NCBI GenBank assembly: GCA_015075635.1
Contig: JABTUA010000001.1
Coordinates: 3,348,001 to 3,412,000 of the forward strand
Origin: Polyangiaceae bacterium
GTDB taxonomy: Bacteria > Myxococcota_A > Polyangia > Polyangiales > Polyangiaceae
Direction: 5' to 3'
Length of the DNA: 64,000 nucleotides
The position numbers and the translations under genes were made by a program. The notes beneath the pieces were generated by a model. The model made no database searches, was not told the origin of the DNA, and saw only the letters and a program-made list of their open reading frames with translations. Of this stretch, positions 31,868 to 41,061 are shown in pieces. Position 1 is the first letter of the stretch, and each line of letters opens with the position of its first letter.

Positions 31868-33010
31868 GTGACCCGAGACGACGACCCGACCCCCGCGCCG
31901 CTGCCGGAGAACATCGGGCGCTACCGCGTGCTGGGCGCCTCGGGACACGGCGCGATGGGGCGCGTGCTCCTGGCGCGCGATCCGAACCTGGATCGCGACG
32001 TCGCGGTGAAGGTCCTGCGGGAGGATCTGAAGCTCGCGCCGGCCGAGCGCGTGGCGCTCTACGAGCGCATGCGCCAGGAGGCGCGCGCCAGCGCCCGGCT
32101 CAGCCATCCGAACATCGTCGGGCTCTACGACATCGGCGAGGAGCCAGGCCTGGGACTGTATCTGGTGTTCGAGTACGTGGAAGGGCCGACGCTGGAAGAC
32201 CGCATCGAGCGCGGGCCGCTGGGCGCCGCGGCGTGCGCGCGCCTCAGCCGCGAGCTCGGCGCCGCGCTCGGAGCCGCGCACCGCGCGGGCGTCCTGCACC
32301 GAGACATCAAGCCCGCTAACGTGATCCTCGCCGCGACGGGCGCGAAGATCGCCGACTTCGGCATCGCGCGCATTCCCGGCTCGACCTTGACCCAAGACGG
32401 TCGCGTGCTCGGCACGCCGGCCTACAGCGCCCCCGAGGCCATCGAGACCGGCACGTTCTCGCCGGCCTCCGATCAGTTCTCGCTCGCCGCCACCCTGTAC
32501 GAGGCGATCTCGGGACGGCGCGCTTTTGCCGGCGACGACGCCATCAGCGTGGCCAAGCACATCACGGGCAGCGAGCCGGCAGCGATCGCCGCGCTCTCGG
32601 GAGTCGATCGCCACGTGGACACCGTGCTCGCTCGCGGTCTGGCGAAAAACCCATCGGCTCGCTACTCGTCCGCGGACGAGCTCGGCGAGGCCCTGGCGGA
32701 GGCGCTGACCTTGGCGCCTCCGCGCGCACAGCTGCCCACCCTGCCGGACGAGCGGCGCCTGGAGGCGCGGGCCGCCCGCCAGAATCGCAGGGATCTGACC
32801 GTGCTGGCGCTCGGTCTGGTGCTCGGCGCATCACTCGCCACCTCGGCGTTCTTGCTCTGGCCCGCGGACGAAGTCGACGCGATCGGACCTGCGCCGCAGA
32901 GCCTCGTGCTCGAGGACGCAGCACCCGAAGCGGCGCAGCCGGAGCCCCCGCGACCACGCCGAGCAGTCTCGGGGGCTCCCGTGGTTTCGGCCACAGCCGC
33001 TGATCGTTGA
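31868..33010 (+). CDS. Membrane-anchored eukaryotic-type Ser/Thr protein kinase
   Basis: 380 aa from a GTG. The kinase domain covers about 18-285: glycine loop GASGHGAMGRV, Lys48 in VAVKVL, catalytic loop HRDIKPANV with Asp146, DFG at 163-165 and the APE-type SAPEAIET. A juxtamembrane segment leads to one membrane helix at about 305-327 (VLALGLVLGASLATSAFLLW) and a short periplasmic Pro-rich tail. All catalytic residues are present, so it should be active. The extracellular part is too short to be a large sensor domain. Confidence 0.95.
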   Translation: MTRDDDPTPAPLPENIGRYRVLGASGHGAMGRVLLARDPNLDRDVAVKVLREDLKLAPAERVALYERMRQEARASARLSHPNIVGLYDIGEEPGLGLYLVFEYVEGPTLEDRIERGPLGAAACARLSRELGAALGAAHRAGVLHRDIKPANVILAATGAKIADFGIARIPGSTLTQDGRVLGTPAYSAPEAIETGTFSPASDQFSLAATLYEAISGRRAFAGDDAISVAKHITGSEPAAIAALSGVDRHVDTVLARGLAKNPSARYSSADELGEALAEALTLAPPRAQLPTLPDERRLEARAARQNRRDLTVLALGLVLGASLATSAFLLWPADEVDAIGPAPQSLVLEDAAPEAAQPEPPRPRRAVSGAPVVSATAADR

Positions 33011-33058
33011 CGTTCCAGAGGCCAGGCGCCCCGGATCGAGCTATGGTTGTGCGCCCGC

Positions 33059-33670
33059 ATGACCCCGCGAAGCGTCCTTTCTTGGCTGCTCGTCCTCTCC
33101 GCATTCGCGCTCGGCGCGCCCGCTTGCTCGTCGAGCTCCGAGCCGCCGGCAGAGAACCCCGGCGACGGCGGCTACGTCGGACCCGCGGGCTGCTCGCTCG
33201 CGCCCGACTGCGCGCAGTGCTCGGCGTGCTTCGACAGCTGCCTGTGCAACAACGGCACGCCGGGCGGCTGCCTGGCGCAGTGCACCGGGTCGAGCTCGGG
33301 TGGAGCTTCCGGCACGGGTGGCGCGCCCTCTGGCGGCGGCGCACCCTCTGGCGGCGGCGCACCGGCCGGCGGCGGCGCGCCCTCCGGCGGTGGCGGTGGC
33401 GGCGGCGGTGGCGGCAACTGCACCGCGCTCTCCACGGGCAGCCCGACTTGCGACGCCTGCGCGCACTCCACCTGCTGCGCGCAGATTGACGCCTGCCTGG
33501 CCTCGAGCGCGTGCACCGGCTTCCTGAGCTGCTTGAGCAAGAACTGCGCGAACGCCGGCTCGAACCTCAGCGCCTGCGCTCAGCAGTACTGCTCGCAGTA
33601 CGCCGCCGGGGTCAACGCCTACAACTCGATGGCGCAGTGCATCGGACAGAGCTGCGCGAGCTCGTGCTGA
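33059..33670 (+). CDS. Cys-rich, Gly-rich lipoprotein
   Basis: 204 aa. Signal peptide with lipobox GAPAC, then a Ser-rich stretch. An N-terminal Cys-rich module (CSLAPDCAQCSACFDSCLCN), a linker of repeated GGGAPSGGGAP units ending in poly-Gly (about 85-120), and a second Cys-rich module (CDACAHSTCCAQIDACLASS) with evenly spaced pairs. Such paired modules are typical of myxobacterial surface lipoproteins, with Cys probably in disulfides. Function unknown. The ATG is chosen over a GTG four codons upstream because it gives a cleaner signal peptide. Confidence 0.8.
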   Translation: MTPRSVLSWLLVLSAFALGAPACSSSSEPPAENPGDGGYVGPAGCSLAPDCAQCSACFDSCLCNNGTPGGCLAQCTGSSSGGASGTGGAPSGGGAPSGGGAPAGGGAPSGGGGGGGGGGNCTALSTGSPTCDACAHSTCCAQIDACLASSACTGFLSCLSKNCANAGSNLSACAQQYCSQYAAGVNAYNSMAQCIGQSCASSC

Positions 33671-33671
33671 C

Positions 33672-34622
33672 GTGGTCTGGCGCGCGCTCTGGCTCGGCCC
33701 GCTCGCGCTCCTCGCGCTCGCCGCTTCGCTCCTGCCCAGCGCCCGCGCAGCCTCGCGCCTGACCGCGCCGGCGCCGGATCCGTTCGGCGCCCGTACGCCG
33801 CAGGAGCGGGCGCTGACCGGTGGCGTGGTCACGCTGCGGCAGCCCGCCGGGGCGATGCTCCGGGTCCCGCAGGGCAGCTTCGAGATGGGCTCGACCCCCG
33901 AGGACGTGCTCGACGCCGTGACGGACTGCGCCCGCGAGCCACTCGGCGGCCGCTGCAAGGAAGAGATGTTCTCGGATGAGCTACCGCGGCACAAGGTGAC
34001 GCTTTCGTCCTTCTGGCTCGATCGGCTCGAGGTCAGCGTGAAGGACTACGCGCGCTGCGTCGCGCTGCGCCGCTGCCGTGCCGTCCCATTCGACCAAGGC
34101 GGCAAGCGCTTCGACGTGCCGAGCTACCCGGTGTCTCTGGTGCGGCACGCAGACGCGCGAGCGTACTGTCGCTTCCGCGGCGCTCGGCTGCCGACGGAAG
34201 CCGAGCTCGAGCGCGCGGCCCGCGGCCCGCGCGGCCGGCGCTACCCTTGGGGCCAGCTCTACAACACCCGCGCCGCGAACCACGGGCGCCTGGGCCTCGA
34301 CACCACGGACGCCCGCGACGGGTTCGCGGAGCTCGCGCCGGTAGGCTCGTTCCCCGCAGGGCGCACGCCAGAGGGCTTCTTGGATCTGGCCGGCAACGTC
34401 GCGGAGTGGGCGTCCGATCGTTACGCCGTCAGCTACCCGCCGGGGCCCGCCGTCGACCCGAAAGGACCCGCCATCGGCGCGGGCAGCGGCGGCAACGTCG
34501 TGCGCGGCGGGCACTGGGCCAGCGCGGCCCCCTGGCTGCGCGGGGCGTCGCGCTCGAGCGCCGATCCCGAGACGCGCTCGCCGACGCTGGGCTTCCGCTG
34601 CGCGCGCTCGGCATCGCGATGA
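33672..34622 (+). CDS. FGE/SUMF1-like domain protein, secreted, lacking the catalytic cysteines
   Basis: 316 aa from a GTG. After a signal peptide (cut near ARA, residue 26), residues about 65-310 follow the formylglycine-generating enzyme family: GSFEMGSTPEDV, LPRHKVTLSSFWLDRLEVSV, ARLPTEAELERAARG, RRYPWG, LDLAGNVAEWASDRY, VVRGGHW and a final LGFRCARS. In true FGE a catalytic Cys pair lies shortly before LGFRC; here the equivalent text is LRGASRSSADPETRSP with no Cys. It is therefore probably a structural or binding member of the family, not a sulfatase activator. Its end overlaps the next gene by four bases. Confidence 0.88.
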   Translation: MVWRALWLGPLALLALAASLLPSARAASRLTAPAPDPFGARTPQERALTGGVVTLRQPAGAMLRVPQGSFEMGSTPEDVLDAVTDCAREPLGGRCKEEMFSDELPRHKVTLSSFWLDRLEVSVKDYARCVALRRCRAVPFDQGGKRFDVPSYPVSLVRHADARAYCRFRGARLPTEAELERAARGPRGRRYPWGQLYNTRAANHGRLGLDTTDARDGFAELAPVGSFPAGRTPEGFLDLAGNVAEWASDRYAVSYPPGPAVDPKGPAIGAGSGGNVVRGGHWASAAPWLRGASRSSADPETRSPTLGFRCARSASR

Positions 34623-35185
34623 AACCCGAAGGCTTCGCCGAAGACACGCCGACTCCCGATCTGCGGCTGCCGATCCACGCGCTGACGACCTTCGTGCTGG
34701 TCCGTCCGCACTACCCGGAGAACGTCGGCGCCGCCGCGCGCGCCATCAAGACGATGGGGTTCTTGCGCCTGGCGCTGGTCAGGCCGGGCCGCCTGGCAGC
34801 CCCCAACCACGAGATGGCACTGAAGATGGCCGTGAAGAGCAAAGACGTGCTCCTGGGCGCGCCGGTCTACCAGAGCCTGGACGAAGCGCTCGGGCCCGCC
34901 GGCTGGGTGGTGGGCACTACCTCGCGCCGCGGAGTGTCCGGCGTGCTCACCGCTCGCGACCTCGGTCGGCGCGCCGTGGAGCGCGGCGCGGCGGGGCAGA
35001 GCCTCGTGCTCGTCTTCGGCAACGAGAAGACCGGGCTGGGCGAGGCCGAGCGCGCGCTCTGCCAGGACTTCGTGCGCATCCCGATGGCGGCGGATCAGCC
35101 CTCGATCAACCTGGCGCAGGCCACGCAGGTCATCGCCTACGAGCTGCTCCTCGCGGCACTCGACGCGAGGGCCGACAACGGGTGA
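34619..35185 (+). CDS. SpoU/TrmJ-type RNA 2'-O-methyltransferase
   Basis: 188 aa. SPOUT motifs are present: [20 protein letters not shown], the middle [14 protein letters not shown] and the C-terminal [15 protein letters not shown]. These form the SAM-binding knot. The arrangement matches TrmJ, which methylates position 32 of tRNAs, though the longer C-terminal dimer extension of E. coli TrmJ is missing. I use the ATG that overlaps the FGE-like gene stop (ATGA); longer frames extend into that gene. Threonine aldolase follows after 13 bases. Confidence 0.88.
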   Translation: MKPEGFAEDTPTPDLRLPIHALTTFVLVRPHYPENVGAAARAIKTMGFLRLALVRPGRLAAPNHEMALKMAVKSKDVLLGAPVYQSLDEALGPAGWVVGTTSRRGVSGVLTARDLGRRAVERGAAGQSLVLVFGNEKTGLGEAERALCQDFVRIPMAADQPSINLAQATQVIAYELLLAALDARADNG

Positions 35186-35198
35186 AACTGCCGGTCCC

Positions 35199-36233
35199 AT
35201 GCCGCCCATCGACCTGCGCTCCGACACCGTCACGCGCCCCTCCCCCGGCATGCGCAGCGCGATGGCGAACGCCGAGGTCGGCGACGACGTCTACGGCGAG
35301 GATCCGACGGTGCAGCGCCTGGAGCACCGGGTGGCGGAGCTCCTGGGCAAGGAGCGGGCGCTGTTCGTGCCCTCGGGGACGATGGCGAACCAGCTCGCGC
35401 TGCTCTTGCACACGCGGCCGGGCGACGAGGTGGTGATCGGCGAAGGCACGCACTGCGCGCTCTTCGAGTCCGGCGCTGCGGCGGCGCTCTCGGGAGTGCA
35501 GCTCGCGGTGGCGGGACGCGGCGGGTTGTTCGACGTCGCCGAGCTTCGAGCCGCGATCCAACCCGACGCGTACTGGCTCCCGCGCACCAGCCTGGTGGTG
35601 GTCGAGAACACGCACAACCGCGGTGGTGGCAAGGTCTTCCCCTTGGAGCAGCTCGAGCGGGTGACGAGCCACGCACGGAGCGCTGGGCTCGGCGTGCACC
35701 TCGACGGCGCTCGGCTCTGGAACGCGGCGGCGGCCAGCGGCACGAGCCTCGCCGACTTCGCGCGCACGGCCGACACGCTCAGCGTGTGCTTCTCCAAGGG
35801 GCTCGGCGCTCCGGTGGGCTCGGCGCTGGTCGGGCCAGCGGAGCTCTTGACCCGCGCGCTGCGCCTCCGGCGCATGCTCGGCGGCTCGATGCGGCAGAGC
35901 GGGATCCTGGCAGCGGCGGCGCTCTGGGCCCTGGACGAGAACCTGCCGCGGCTCGCCGAGGATCACGAGAAGGCCCGGGCGCTGGCCCGGGGGCTCGAGG
36001 GCGTCACCGGCTGTCGCGTCGCCCCGGAGTCGGTCGAGACCAACATCGTCAACATCGAGCTCGTGGGCCCGAGCGCCGAGACGGTGATCGCCTCGGCCAA
36101 GTCCAAAGGGGTGTTGGTCGGCAGCATCGCGCGCTCGACCTTGCGCGCCGTGACCCACCTGGACGTCTCGCTCGCGGACTGCGAGCGCGCGGCGACACTG
36201 CTCGCGGCAGCGATCAGCGAGAATCCGGCATGA
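35199..36233 (+). CDS. ltaE: Low-specificity L-threonine aldolase
   Basis: 344 aa. PLP-dependent fold type I enzyme splitting L-threonine or L-allo-threonine to glycine and acetaldehyde. It starts with the family signature [18 protein letters not shown], then [19 protein letters not shown] and [11 protein letters not shown]. The PLP lysine is expected at Lys200 in [15 protein letters not shown] later [12 protein letters not shown] is also conserved. It ends in a four-base overlap with the TPR lipoprotein gene. Confidence 0.95.
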   Translation: MPPIDLRSDTVTRPSPGMRSAMANAEVGDDVYGEDPTVQRLEHRVAELLGKERALFVPSGTMANQLALLLHTRPGDEVVIGEGTHCALFESGAAAALSGVQLAVAGRGGLFDVAELRAAIQPDAYWLPRTSLVVVENTHNRGGGKVFPLEQLERVTSHARSAGLGVHLDGARLWNAAAASGTSLADFARTADTLSVCFSKGLGAPVGSALVGPAELLTRALRLRRMLGGSMRQSGILAAAALWALDENLPRLAEDHEKARALARGLEGVTGCRVAPESVETNIVNIELVGPSAETVIASAKSKGVLVGSIARSTLRAVTHLDVSLADCERAATLLAAAISENPA

Positions 36234-37315
36234 GACTCGGACGTCTGCTCTTCGTCGGCCTGATCGTGGCAGCCTGCGCGCCCACGCTGCCGCGCTCGTT
36301 CACCGAGGCACGAGCCGCGGCCGAGCGCGCCTATGCCGCTGGTCGCTACGACGAGGCCGCGGAGCACTGGAGGACCGCCGAGCAATCGGCCGACCGGAAG
36401 CGCGACCAGACCGAAGCGCGCTACCGCCGCGCCGCGGCGCTGCGCCGGGCCGGACGCCACGAAGAAGCTCAGGCGCTCTTGGCCGAGCTCGGCCGCACCC
36501 GGCCGAAGAGCTCCCGTGCGGCTCGGGCGGCGTTCGAGCATGCCGACATCGAGATCGAGCACGGCGATGCCGAGCGCGGCTTCGCCGAGCTGGAGCAGGC
36601 CATCCGAAAGTACCCTCGCTCCGGGCTCGCGCTGGGCGCGCTGGGGCGGCTGGCGCGCCACCGCGAAGAACGAGCGGGCGCGGACGCGGCCCTGGCGCTG
36701 CTGGCGGAGGTCGGCAAGAGCGGCGGCAGCGCCGAGCTCCGGGAACAGGCCCTGTACGATCGAGCACGCTTCTTGGAGAGGCTGGGCCGCGACGCCGAGG
36801 CACTGGCGGCCTACCTCGATACGGCGTCGCGCTACCCCTACCCCCGCGGCGCGCTCTGGGACGACGCGCTCTGGGCGGCGTCCCTGCTCGAGGAGAAGCT
36901 GGGCCAACCCGCCCGCGCGATCGACCACCTCGAGCGCATGCTCCGCGAGAAGGAGCCGTCGTCACTGAACCAGGGCTCGTACGAGCGCCCGCGCTACGGC
37001 GCAGCACGCTTTCGCGTCGCCGAGCTGTATCGCGACCGGATCGGGGACAAGCCGCGCGCGGTGAAGGAGTTCCGCAGGGTCTGGGACGAGCACCCGACGA
37101 GCCTCCTGCGCGACGATGCGATGTGGCAGGCCGCGCGCCTGGAACGCGAGCTCGGCCACGCCGACCGCGCATGCAAGCTCCTGGAAACGCTGGTCGATGA
37201 CGCTCCGGACTCGCGCTTCTCGCGCTGCGCGAACGCGCTCTGCGCGTCGCTCAGGCCCGCGAAGGGCGAATGCCACGCCTACGTCGTGCGAGACCTCGGA
37301 AAAAACGAGGACTGA
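36230..37315 (+). CDS. TPR lipoprotein
   Basis: 361 aa. The signal peptide [16 protein letters not shown] ends in a lipobox with Cys16. TPR-like helices run through the protein ([79 protein letters not shown]). The C-terminus has three Cys residues ([18 protein letters not shown]). Probably an outer-membrane-anchored scaffold. The ATG overlaps the ltaE stop; an in-frame extension back to 35786 is inside ltaE and rejected. Confidence 0.85.
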   Translation: MRLGRLLFVGLIVAACAPTLPRSFTEARAAAERAYAAGRYDEAAEHWRTAEQSADRKRDQTEARYRRAAALRRAGRHEEAQALLAELGRTRPKSSRAARAAFEHADIEIEHGDAERGFAELEQAIRKYPRSGLALGALGRLARHREERAGADAALALLAEVGKSGGSAELREQALYDRARFLERLGRDAEALAAYLDTASRYPYPRGALWDDALWAASLLEEKLGQPARAIDHLERMLREKEPSSLNQGSYERPRYGAARFRVAELYRDRIGDKPRAVKEFRRVWDEHPTSLLRDDAMWQAARLERELGHADRACKLLETLVDDAPDSRFSRCANALCASLRPAKGECHAYVVRDLGKNED

Positions 37316-37318
37316 GCT

Positions 37319-37720
37319 TCACTCGTCGTCGTCTTCCTCTTCTTCCTCGTCCTCGTCGTCCTCGTCGTCGTCCTCGTCGTCGTCCTCGTCGTCGAAGTCG
37401 TCGGCGGCCTCCGAGTCGTCGTCTTCCTCGTCGTCTTCGCTCTTCACCTCGGTCTTGAGGTCGATGCCGACCTCGCCGAGCTGGGTTTCCAGGAGCTCGA
37501 ACAGCTCGTCGACGTCGTCGCCGTTCCACTCGTCGAGCACGTCGGTCAAGAACTCGTAGAAGTCCCCGGTATCGAGGCGCCGCTCGATTTCCTCGACCTG
37601 CTCCTCCTTGAAGGCTTCGAGGATGTCCTCGCGGAGCGACTCCGTGTCGCCTTCCTCAATCGCCTCCTGGGCAGACAGCCGAATTTGCCGAGCGGCACGC
37701 CTGTCGAGGTAAATGTCCAT
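37319..37720 (-). CDS. Small protein with a long acidic tail
   Basis: 133 aa, no signal peptide. Residues 1-90 are ordinary and helical (LSAQEAIEEGDTESLREDIL; DVLDEWNGDDVDELFELLET). From about 92 on nearly every residue is Asp or Glu, coded by GAC/GAG-type trinucleotide runs. I do not recognise the family. It converges with the TPR lipoprotein gene, three bases apart. The acidic tail is like those on ScpB and the parvulin in this window. Confidence 0.75.
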   Translation of the reverse strand: MDIYLDRRAARQIRLSAQEAIEEGDTESLREDILEAFKEEQVEEIERRLDTGDFYEFLTDVLDEWNGDDVDELFELLETQLGEVGIDLKTEVKSEDDEEDDDSEAADDFDDEDDDEDDDEDDEDEEEEEDDDE

Positions 37721-37865
37721 CTCAGATCAGTTCTCCGAAGACCAGCGACCCCGGCAATAGACGATGGTCGCAAAGCAAGTCAAGGCCGCTCGGGCCATGG
37801 CCCCCGAACCAGGCCCAGAGCACCGCCTTCGAGGCCGAATGCTCGATCTGCGATATACCGAAGGC

Positions 37866-38498
37866 ATGCAGCGCTCCGCGATCGCGTGCCTGGTCGTGCT
37901 CGCCTGGAGCGCCCCCGCGCTCGCGGACGAGTCCGTGCCGCCGCCTTCGAGCTTCGACTACCTGCAGTACGGCGTCGCGTTTACCGCCGAAACGGTGGCC
38001 TCCGCGGGCGACGTCTGCCCGGACACCGCGGTCGATCCCTGCATCCTGGGCTCGGGAGGCGGGCTGGCGCTCCGGGTGGGCTATCGCACCCGTGGCCCCT
38101 GGTACGTGGGTGGGGCGTACGAGTCCTCCCGCCACGAGTCGTCGAACCTGCTCCGGCTCGCCATCCTGCAGCAACTCCGGGCGGAGAGCCGTTTCTACCT
38201 GGATCAGGGCCGCCGCTTCACCCCCTACGCCGCCGGGGGCGGCGGCGTGGCCTTGTACGGCAACGAGTGGTCGTCCGAGACCGGGGGCATCACGACCTTC
38301 CTGGGCCTCGGGTTCGAGCTACAGCTGAGCCGGACGGCTGTGGTCGGCGCCGGGACGGCGTACCGGGCATTCCTGTTCCGCGGCTGGACGGACGCCGCCA
38401 ACCAGCGCCGCGCCGACCGGTACCTCGGTTTCGGCCTCGCCCACGTCATCGCGCTGGAGCTGGTGTTCGAGATCCGAGACCCCCTGCCGCGCTGGTGA
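37866..38498 (+). CDS. Small outer-membrane beta-barrel-like protein
   Basis: 210 aa. Signal peptide MQRSAIACLVVLAWSAPALA is followed by strands typical of an 8-stranded barrel: LQYGVAFTAETV, GLALRVGYRTRGPWYVGGAY, FTPYAAGGGGVALYG, ITTFLGLGFELQLS, and YLGFGLAHVIALELVFEIRD. Two Cys (DVCPDTAVDPC) may form a disulfide. Function unknown. The ATG at 37866 gives the clean signal peptide; earlier in-frame codons give nonsense. A GATATACC stretch lies just upstream. A GC-rich hairpin (CCGGGCC/GGCCCGG, 38507-38527) follows the stop. Confidence 0.75.
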   Translation: MQRSAIACLVVLAWSAPALADESVPPPSSFDYLQYGVAFTAETVASAGDVCPDTAVDPCILGSGGGLALRVGYRTRGPWYVGGAYESSRHESSNLLRLAILQQLRAESRFYLDQGRRFTPYAAGGGGVALYGNEWSSETGGITTFLGLGFELQLSRTAVVGAGTAYRAFLFRGWTDAANQRRADRYLGFGLAHVIALELVFEIRDPLPRW

Positions 38499-38578
38499 GC
38501 GGCATTCCGGGCCCCCGGCCGGCCCGGACTCAACACCGCTCTTGACGTCCTTGTCCCAGCGGGGTTCCGTTGCGCTCC

Positions 38579-39844
38579 GTGAAGTGTGACCGGTGCGGGC
38601 GGGACAATCCCCCGAGCCTCAGGTTCTGCCAAGACTGCGGCAACCGCCTGCAAGCCGTACCGGCCCGCCCGGCGGAGCCCACTCCACCGCGTGGCGTTCC
38701 ACCCGCCGCGCGCCCAGCGGCACCCGACTTCGACTTCGCCCCGCGCGGCGCCCCACGCCCGAGCGAGTCGCGTTGCGGTCGGTGCGGCGTCACGAACCCA
38801 CCCGGCTCACGCTTCTGTGCGGAGTGCGGCGCGAGCATCGGCGGCTTGCCCGCAACGGCCGAACCCAGCATGGAACCAGCTCCGCCACCGCAGCAGCCGG
38901 TGTTCGGCGCGCCGGTGGTCGGGCTCGCGCCCGCTCTACCGGCCGAGCCGCCTCCGGTCGTCTGCGCCCGGTGTCGGGGCAGCAACGGCGCGCACATGGC
39001 GTACTGCCAGTACTGCGGGGGGCGACTCCACGAAGGTCCGGCACGCGAAGCGCCGCCCACCAGCCCGGAGACGCCCGTGAGCCAGCGCGCCGTCCCTTCG
39101 CGCCCGCCCCCACCGCCGAGTCGGCCACCGCCCGCGCCCGTCGTGGCCCCCGCGCCGCCAGCTCCCCGGCCGCCGGCAGCACCGGCGCCGGCCCGGCTCA
39201 TCGTGGTCGCCCAAGACGGCAGCCCCGGGCGGGACTACCCGCTGTCGCAGAGCGTCACCGACATCGGCCGGAGCGACGGCGCCATCCTCTTGCCCAACGA
39301 CCCGTATGTCTCCCCGCGCCACGCCCGGATTACCCGCAAAGATGGCCGCTTCTTCATCCGCGACCTGGGCAGCACGAACGGGGTCTTCGTTCGTCTCCGG
39401 GCACCCGCGAGGCTGCAATCTGGGGACTTGGTGTTGATCGGGCTTGAGGTGTTAAGGTTCGAGCTGGTGACCGCCGCTGACAAAGGCCTGGGCCCCGCGA
39501 TGGACGGGGACACCCAGGTTTTCGGATCCCCGATGCTGCCCCGCTACGCCCGCCTCTCTCAGCGCACCGTCGAGGGCGTGACGCGGGACATCTACCATGT
39601 CTCCAAGGACGAGATGGTGGTGGGGCGCGAAGCAGGCGACATCGTCTTCACGACGGATCCCTTCATGAGCCGGCGGCACGCCTCGTTCACTCGGGAGCGC
39701 GACGGCTCGTTCACGCTGAACGACCTCGGCTCGTCGAACGGCACTTACCTCGCGATTCGCGACGAGGTCGCCCTCGCGGACGGCGATCACGTGCGGGTGG
39801 GGCAGCACCTCTTCCGGCTGGAACACAGCCGCGGTCAGAGCTGA
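38579..39844 (+). CDS. Triple zinc-ribbon, double FHA-domain signalling protein
   Basis: 421 aa, cytoplasmic. Three zinc ribbons, each with two CxxC pairs, are at about 3-20 (CDRCGRDN...CQDC), 66-83 (CGRCGVTN...CAEC) and 129-146 (CARCRGSN...CQYC), separated by Pro-rich linkers. Two FHA domains follow, at about 205-295 (DIGRSDGAI; SPRHARI; LGSTNGVF) and 320-415 (VVGREAGDI; SRRHASF; LGSSNGTY), both with the Ser-Arg-His and Asn-Gly residues needed to bind phosphothreonine. It probably reads the output of Ser/Thr kinases and is followed one base later by a PP2C phosphatase gene. A TTG at 38570 is an alternative start. Confidence 0.92.
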   Translation: MKCDRCGRDNPPSLRFCQDCGNRLQAVPARPAEPTPPRGVPPAARPAAPDFDFAPRGAPRPSESRCGRCGVTNPPGSRFCAECGASIGGLPATAEPSMEPAPPPQQPVFGAPVVGLAPALPAEPPPVVCARCRGSNGAHMAYCQYCGGRLHEGPAREAPPTSPETPVSQRAVPSRPPPPPSRPPPAPVVAPAPPAPRPPAAPAPARLIVVAQDGSPGRDYPLSQSVTDIGRSDGAILLPNDPYVSPRHARITRKDGRFFIRDLGSTNGVFVRLRAPARLQSGDLVLIGLEVLRFELVTAADKGLGPAMDGDTQVFGSPMLPRYARLSQRTVEGVTRDIYHVSKDEMVVGREAGDIVFTTDPFMSRRHASFTRERDGSFTLNDLGSSNGTYLAIRDEVALADGDHVRVGQHLFRLEHSRGQS

Positions 39845-39845
39845 G

Positions 39846-41048
39846 ATGGCGGAAAGGTCCTCGGAAATCCGCCTGCATGTCTTCGGTCGCACCGACGTCG
39901 GACAGATCCGCGAGCACAACGAGGACAACTTCCTCGTCGCGGATCTGACCCGGAAGAGCCGCAGCCTGCTCGAGTCCGACCGGCACCAAGTGGTCGGGGC
40001 CCGCGGCACCGTGCTCGGCGTGTGCGACGGCATGGGCGGTGCTGCGGCTGGCGAAGTCGCGAGCCAGCTCGCTGTGGACATCGTGTACGAGAAACTGGCC
40101 CAGGGGGACGCACCCGGCGACCGGGACGAGCTCGCCCGCCGACTGGTGCAGTCGGTCGAAGACGCCGGCATGCGGATCTTCAACGAGGCGCGGGCCGACC
40201 GCACGCGGCGCGGCATGGGCACCACGGCAACCGTCGCCGCGCTCCTGGACGACCGCCTGTTCGTGGCCCAGGTCGGCGACAGCCGGGCCTACATCTTGCG
40301 CAAAGGCTCGCTCGTGCAAGTCACGCGGGACCAGTCCTTGGTCAACCAGCTGATCGAGGCCGGGCAGCTCACCGAAGAGGAAGCCGAGACCTTCGAGCAC
40401 AACAACATCATCCTGCAAGCGCTGGGCACCGCTGACACGGTGCAGGTGGACCTCACCTATGTCGATCTGCGCAAGGACGACACGCTGCTGCTCTGCTCCG
40501 ACGGGCTCTCGGGGATGATTCGCAACGACGAAATCCGCGAGATCCTGACCACCGTGCCGGACCCGCTCGAGGCCTGCAAGGTGCTCACGGAGCGCGCCAA
40601 CCTCGCCGGCGGTCACGACAACATCACCGTCATCGTCGCGCGCTTCGACGGGGACTCGCTCCAGCCCCCGGCCGCGCAAGACGTGGTCAAGTACACGAAG
40701 TACGCCCTCCCGGACTCGGGCGCGGAGTCGGGCGCGCGCGCTTCGGTCAAGTCCGTCGACGACATCGCGGTCGGCCCGCTGTCGGACGAGGCCCAGCGCG
40801 AGTCCCGGCGCCTGAAGGTGGGACACACCCTGGTCGGCATGACGACGCCGGTGCTCGATCTCGAGGCACAGGCGGGGGAGCCGGCGCCTGCCGCGCCGCG
40901 CCACCCCTCCAACCCGCCGCCGGTCTTCAACCTCGACGACGAGCCCGTCCAGATCCCGACCACGGGTCTCCCGCCGTCTGCGGTCGGCGCGCTGGTGGTC
41001 GGCGCGTTGCTCGTGGTCTCGGTGATCGGGTTCTTCCTGTTGCGCTGA
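39846..41048 (+). CDS. PP2C-type Ser/Thr phosphatase with a C-terminal membrane helix
   Basis: 400 aa. PPM motifs: DVGQIREHNEDNFLVAD, GVCDGMGGAAAGEVAS, TTATVAALLDDRLFVAQVGD, SRAYILRKG, RDQSLVNQL, LCSDGLSG and HDNITVIVARF, with the metal-binding Asp residues intact. After a Pro-rich linker, one membrane helix near residues 376-398 (ALVVGALLVVSVIGFFLL) anchors it with the phosphatase in the cytoplasm. It sits directly behind the FHA gene and probably opposes the Ser/Thr kinases of the cell. Confidence 0.95.
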   Translation: MAERSSEIRLHVFGRTDVGQIREHNEDNFLVADLTRKSRSLLESDRHQVVGARGTVLGVCDGMGGAAAGEVASQLAVDIVYEKLAQGDAPGDRDELARRLVQSVEDAGMRIFNEARADRTRRGMGTTATVAALLDDRLFVAQVGDSRAYILRKGSLVQVTRDQSLVNQLIEAGQLTEEEAETFEHNNIILQALGTADTVQVDLTYVDLRKDDTLLLCSDGLSGMIRNDEIREILTTVPDPLEACKVLTERANLAGGHDNITVIVARFDGDSLQPPAAQDVVKYTKYALPDSGAESGARASVKSVDDIAVGPLSDEAQRESRRLKVGHTLVGMTTPVLDLEAQAGEPAPAAPRHPSNPPPVFNLDDEPVQIPTTGLPPSAVGALVVGALLVVSVIGFFLLR

Positions 41049-41061
41049 GTCGAGTCGAGCC

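Noticed and set aside
38507..38527. GC hairpin after the outer-membrane protein gene as a terminator
   Set aside because: The stem is good but there is no U tract, so it is mentioned only as a hairpin.
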